DNA of 64,000 nt from Trichosphaerium sp. ATCC 40318 (Eukaryota; Discosea; Flabellinia; Trichosidae). Below the pieces are notes generated by a model that ran no database searches, was not told the origin of the DNA, and was given only the letters and a program-made list of their open reading frames with translations. The stretch spans positions 124,001-188,000 of the forward strand of contig JALMLS010000194.1 of NCBI GenBank assembly GCA_038496445.1, read 5' to 3'. This document shows, one piece after another, positions 60,613 to 64,000 of the stretch; within the stretch, counting starts at the first letter, position 1, and every line of letters begins with the position of its first letter. The position numbers were made by a program, and so were the translations under genes.

Positions 60613-62500
60613 TTACCTTTGCAGAGCTCTTTTTTTCTTGTCATTAAAATTTTCCATTCTCCATTCGAAATGCGGATACAGCAGTTCAACGCACTGAGGA
60701 AAAGGTACTAGAGCAACACGTGATGTTGTAGTAAGAGCGCTTCCATTGTTATCAACAATCTGGCTCTCTGCAACACGATACCAGTCTGTAACATGACAGA
60801 TCTTCAGTTTCTTTTCTAGTGCTAAGAATGTATTTAGAATTTTTTCCACAAAGTAGGGTTTTTAGCTTTGTTTGGCGACCAAGAAAAAACAAGGAAAAAA
60901 GCTCTACCGATGAGTAAAATAACGAATAAGTGACAGAAAAAGACTGCACGCTTAACCATGTGCTTAAAAGGCTAACGCTCAGTCGACTGAGCGCAACAAA
61001 AAAAAGGCTCGGTCTACGAAAGTTTTTTGAAAATATGAAAGAAAACCCGCTCAATTGGCGTACATTTCAGATATGTCACAATGTTTTTTGGATTATGCCA
61101 GTATCGAGTTGGTGCTGCACTAATAAAAAAGAAGACTTAAGAATAAAAAACCTAAAATGTGTTCATAGAGTCATCTCGTACAGGAACCGCCATTCTTGCC
61201 ATCTATACTCTGGGAATATATTCTTTAGCATACGAGTTAAAGATTGGCCAAACCTTTATAACTAGTCAGTACAACTAAAGAACAAGAACAAGATTTCTTG
61301 TTTACCTAGCAGCCAAACCACCACCATGAGCTGTTTGTACATTTGTCACGGTTACTTTATACCAATCGTCCATAACCTTAACTTTAAGCTTGCGTGCAAT
61401 AGTGTTCATATGGCTTTGTCGATTATACAATTCACTCCAATGTCCTTTCCGCACGTGGCTGTAGAAATAAGAAAAAGAAAAAAAATCTTCACGTGAAAAA
61501 AAAAAAAAGAAAAAGAAGGCTTACGCAAACTTTGTTACATCCCAATTATGTGATGGGTATAACGCTTGTAAAGTTGTTCCAAGATGACTATTATGTCTAA
61601 ATATTATATGAATAAAAACACATTGTGGTGGATGTCAATGAATCATTTTTTTGCTGCACTTTTTGAAACTTTGAAAAATTGGGCTTACTTTGAGATGACG
61701 TGCTTGCTCCCGTATTTCAGTATATCCTCATTTATACACTTGTACCAATCATCAAGTACTTTAATAACAAGCTTAGCTCCAATATGATCCATAAACGTGC
61801 GTTGCATAGGCAAAGACCAAAAGTGTCTCGGCATTGGTCTAGTAAATGTCAGCTTCATTTTACACTCAAAATGTATAAAAAAAACCAAACAAAACAAATC
61901 AATGAAGCGAACCTAAAGTCCCATAACAGCCACTCTATTTCTGGATACACGGCGTACAATGCTTTTCTCAAGGAGTACCCATATCTACGAGAAGAGTTAA
62001 CCGCCCTCAAGCGAGAAAAGGTAATAACCAATGTCGGCAACAATAAAAATGATGAAACAACTTTAAATCTTACCTGCTGAGCAAACCACTGCCTCCACTT
62101 CCAACAACTGAAATTGTGGGCGTGTCATACCAATCACTTGTTATATGCACGCGCATACGCGGTGCTAGTACGTCTTTTACCTCCTGTTAGCGTTTGTTTA
62201 GGTAAAATGTTGTTTGTACCGTCAAAAAAGCTGCGTTGGTGTTCCAGGCTATTCCAATAGCCCGATGATGCCTGTCCTGGCTTATATATTGTCCTTACGC
62301 CTAATGTATCATTTTTTCGATGTCCTTTGGCTACAATATACAGTTTACGTGATCCAACGTGCGTTATCATGTCTAAAAGGTACAAATTGTAGTCAACATT
62401 GTTATTTTGTTTCTAAATAAGAGGTACATACGCACCTGGTACGTGGGAGTAGCCACCTCGTGTCTGATGCGTACGGCAACGTTTAGAGAGTGTGCGACAT
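60613..62500 (-). CDS. DWY-repeat protein, four degenerate repeats, unknown function
   Basis: On the minus strand short exons encode about four copies of a 50-60 residue unit. The consensus as seen is L.IKV..DWYKV....V...GG.GL, then YG.SL..AL..VYPE..W..W.F. Examples: VHITSDWYDTPTISVVGSGG with SLRKALYAVYPEIEWLLWDF; LVIKVLDDWYK with GTTLQALYPSHNWDVTKF; VKVMDDWYKVTVTNVQTAHG with LTRMLKNIFPEYRWQEWRF; and KICHVTDWYRVAESQIVDNN with VELLYPHFEWRMENF. A basic N-terminal part (SRKLYIVAKGHRKNDTLGVR) precedes them. The true start codon and one junction near 62190 could not be fixed. Each repeat is usually split by an intron between its halves. Function is unknown to me. The long intron near 60850-61310 holds copy 2 of the 138-bp repeat. 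Confidence 0.55.
60877..61014 (-). repeat. 138-bp short interspersed element, copy 2 (inverted, in an intron)
   Basis: Reverse complement of 59604-59739 with a few indels in A/T runs; its ends read GACCAAG...CTCGGTC on the plus strand. It lies in an intron of the DWY-repeat gene. With copy 1 it forms a long inverted repeat separated by about 1.14 kb. Confidence 0.75.
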
Positions 62501-62764
62501 CTAAATTAAACCGCCAAAACACCACAACTGTTACAAGTGTTGATTCTTCACCTTAGTAGATATTTGACGATTTTGTTGGCATTTAACGCTTGAATGGATA
62601 AAAAGAGACAAACGTATCACGCCAACGATAGTTTATATAGCTAGTACGCTACTAGTAGTACTCCCGACACTGATAGGTGAGAATAGAAGCCAAAAAGCGT
62701 TTTGGGTTGTTTACACAACATTTACAGAACAGTACAAATAATTTCGTTTCAAATTATAACGCAA

Positions 62765-62838
62765 GCTTCCGTAGCTCAGTTGGTTAGAGCGCACGACTGT
62801 TAATCGTGAGGTCGTAGGTTCGACCCCTACCGGGAGCG
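62765..62838 (+). tRNA. tRNA-Asn (anticodon GTT)
   Basis: A complete 74-nt cloverleaf. The acceptor stem GCTTCCG pairs with CGGGAGC (one G-U), followed by discriminator G. The D arm is AGCTCAGTTGGTTAGAGC, the anticodon loop CTGTTAA has anticodon GTT, and the T arm is TAGGTTCGACCCCTA. There is no intron and no encoded CCA. Internal A and B box promoters fit the Pol III consensus. A run of T (62844-62850) follows and would serve as the Pol III terminator. Confidence 0.95.
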
Positions 62839-63136
62839 TTGATTCTTTTTTACTTTAGTATTTCTGCAGGTCTTGTACTTGTTTGAACGCGCAAACCAGT
62901 TTGCCATCTTCTAATTCCATGTTTTTACAATGAAAACTCACAATTTTCGTTTTACAATCCAGCACTTTGCACTTGTGTAAACGGTTTTTCCTCTCCACAA
63001 CAATAAAGGAAACTACGTATTTGAGATGCTTAAGATTGGACCAACGGGTTATCTTTCAATTTGTCCGAGCGACTTTGTGTAATTGTCCGAGTACATCCGT
63101 GAACCATTTCACTTTTTAACTGGAATATCATATAAC
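62839..63136. other. Spacer between tRNA-Asn and carotenoid oxygenase gene
   Basis: It begins with the T-run terminator of the tRNA gene and then serves as the upstream region of the carotenoid oxygenase gene. No other feature is seen. Confidence 0.4.
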
Positions 63137-64000
63137 ATGACAACAACTCAACAAGAAGCACTTACAGGTAACTTTGCGCCTGTCTCTGCGGAGACAACGG
63201 CCAATAACCTAAGTGTCATTGAAGGTAATCAAAACCGTGCGATATACGCCCTAACATACCCATAGGCTCTATACCGAAAGATTTAGACGGTTTATTCGTC
63301 AGTACGTTAACTATTCAGCAATTCTAGCCCACGCTCAATTTCTGCTTAGGAAATGGACCTAATCCGCAGTATCCTCCTGTCAAGTACGTTTTTATGGTTT
63401 TAATAGCTTCTATGCATCATAACACTCATTGTAGGGGTTATCACTGGTTTATGGGTGCGTTGGCGTATGATTGACGCCTTTTATAACTTTTTTAGGTGAT
63501 GGCATGCTTCATGCTGTCCGTTTTTCCGCTAGTCAAGCATCGTTCATCAACAGGCAAGTTTTTTGGGTGTTATTAGTGCCATTGTTTGTTTTTAATGTTG
63601 CTTGCAGGTTTGTCCAGACTGAAGCGTATCTGTACGAAAAGAAGCTTGGTAGAGCTTACTTTTATTCCATCTTTACGGATATGATCGGTATTCCGTACGT
63701 AAAAAGATACTTGGCCTCAAAAGAATCACGTGTTGTTAACCGGTTTTTTTCATCCGAATATTTTGGTTATTTTCTTGCTTTTGTTCGCATCTCCAGTCTT
63801 TCGAATAAAACACTTATTTCATGGAGGTTTTGTGCTTACTGAGGTTGTTTAGGAGTGTAATTAGCATGATGTATCATAGTGCAAGAACATCATACCTTGG
63901 TGGAGCACCAAATCCTTGGAAGAGTACGAATACTTTGTTCTTCACTCTACTACCTCACCGCTCCTGTTTTCCTTCTCACAATCGTTACAAATAGAGAGAA
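63137..64000 (+). CDS. Carotenoid oxygenase (CCD/RPE65 family), 5' part
   Basis: Non-heme iron enzyme that cleaves carotenoids or related alkenes. It starts MTTTQQEALTGNFAPVSAET; the ATG at 63137 is preferred over an upstream non-ATG frame. After short introns the family blocks appear: GSIPKDLDGLFVR, NGPNPQYPP, KGYHWF and GDGMLHAVRFSASQASFINR. FVQTEAYLYEKKLGRAYFYS and then ISMMYHSARTSYLGG follow, the latter in the place of the usual NT....HAGRLLALWEGG. The YHWF-GDGMLHAVRF sequence is nearly invariant in the family. The four iron-binding histidines lie mostly downstream and outside the window, so activity cannot be judged. The gene runs off the right edge. Confidence 0.85.

Overview
This is nuclear DNA of an intron-rich microbial eukaryote. 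Almost every gene is cut into short exons by introns of roughly 45-65 nt, most of which start GTACG and end TAG or CAG. The standard code applies, with TAA, TAG and TGA all used as stops. Gene content (Pol I largest subunit, SEH1, akirin, EHD ATPase, HOP2, FCP1, CNNM, GGTase-I beta, GK5-type kinase, PB1-MAPKKK) points to an opisthokont or related lineage such as an early-diverging fungus. I cannot fix the taxon by eye. Genes are tightly packed, often divergent with 50-150 bp between start codons.

Layout. 1-2.3 kb: 5' part of Pol I largest subunit (minus). 2.4-5.9: RCC1-repeat/double-BTB protein. 6.1-7.7: oxoglutarate/dicarboxylate-type mitochondrial carrier (minus). 7.9-11.3: OPT-family oligopeptide transporter. 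11.5-13.2: membrane fatty-acid desaturase (minus). 14.2-15.8: an unrecognised protein and a SnoaL-like protein. 16.0-16.35: broken Rab-type GTPase. 16.4-16.8: small secreted protein. 17.2-20.9: ATP synthase F1 beta subunit with a 412-residue C-terminal extension (minus). 21.0-21.8: ankyrin protein. 22.1-24.7: EHD ATPase. 25.2-26.0: akirin. 26.2-27.7: SEH1 (minus). 27.74-33.64: an AT-rich, CpG-poor island of transposon remnants and repeats. 33.7-34.4: coiled-coil protein (minus). 34.5-36.2: DHODH. 36.4-37.8: kelch protein. 37.8-39.7: PB1-MAPKKK. 39.9-41.9: FCP1-type CTD phosphatase. 42.0-44.3: CNNM (minus). 44.5-45.6: HOP2 (minus). 45.7-47.1: GGTase-I beta. 47.4-49.2: unrecognised cysteine-containing protein. 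49.5-51.6: CX5R phosphatase. 51.8-54.4: GK5-like kinase with a hydrophobic tail (minus). 54.6-55.5: LipB octanoyltransferase. 55.6-55.8: mitochondrial bL33 (minus). 55.9-57.1: metallophosphoesterase. 57.4-59.9: ARO8/AADAT-type aminotransferase. 60.2-62.5: a small protein and a DWY-repeat protein (minus). 62.77: tRNA-Asn. 63.1-end: carotenoid oxygenase, cut by the window edge.

These are mostly independent housekeeping genes, with no operon-like logic. Several products are mitochondrial (ATP synthase beta, a carrier, DHODH, LipB, bL33, probably the aminotransferase), but nothing shows that they are co-regulated. The most unusual item is the ATP synthase beta gene: a complete, motif-intact catalytic core runs in frame, across canonical introns, into a novel acidic domain almost as long as the core. 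Other notable items are a family of GTAC-rich inverted-repeat elements in the island, a pair of inverted 136-138 bp elements in introns of two neighbouring genes, a DWY repeat protein, GC-AG introns with the start GCACG, and a strong excess of the palindrome CACGTG.
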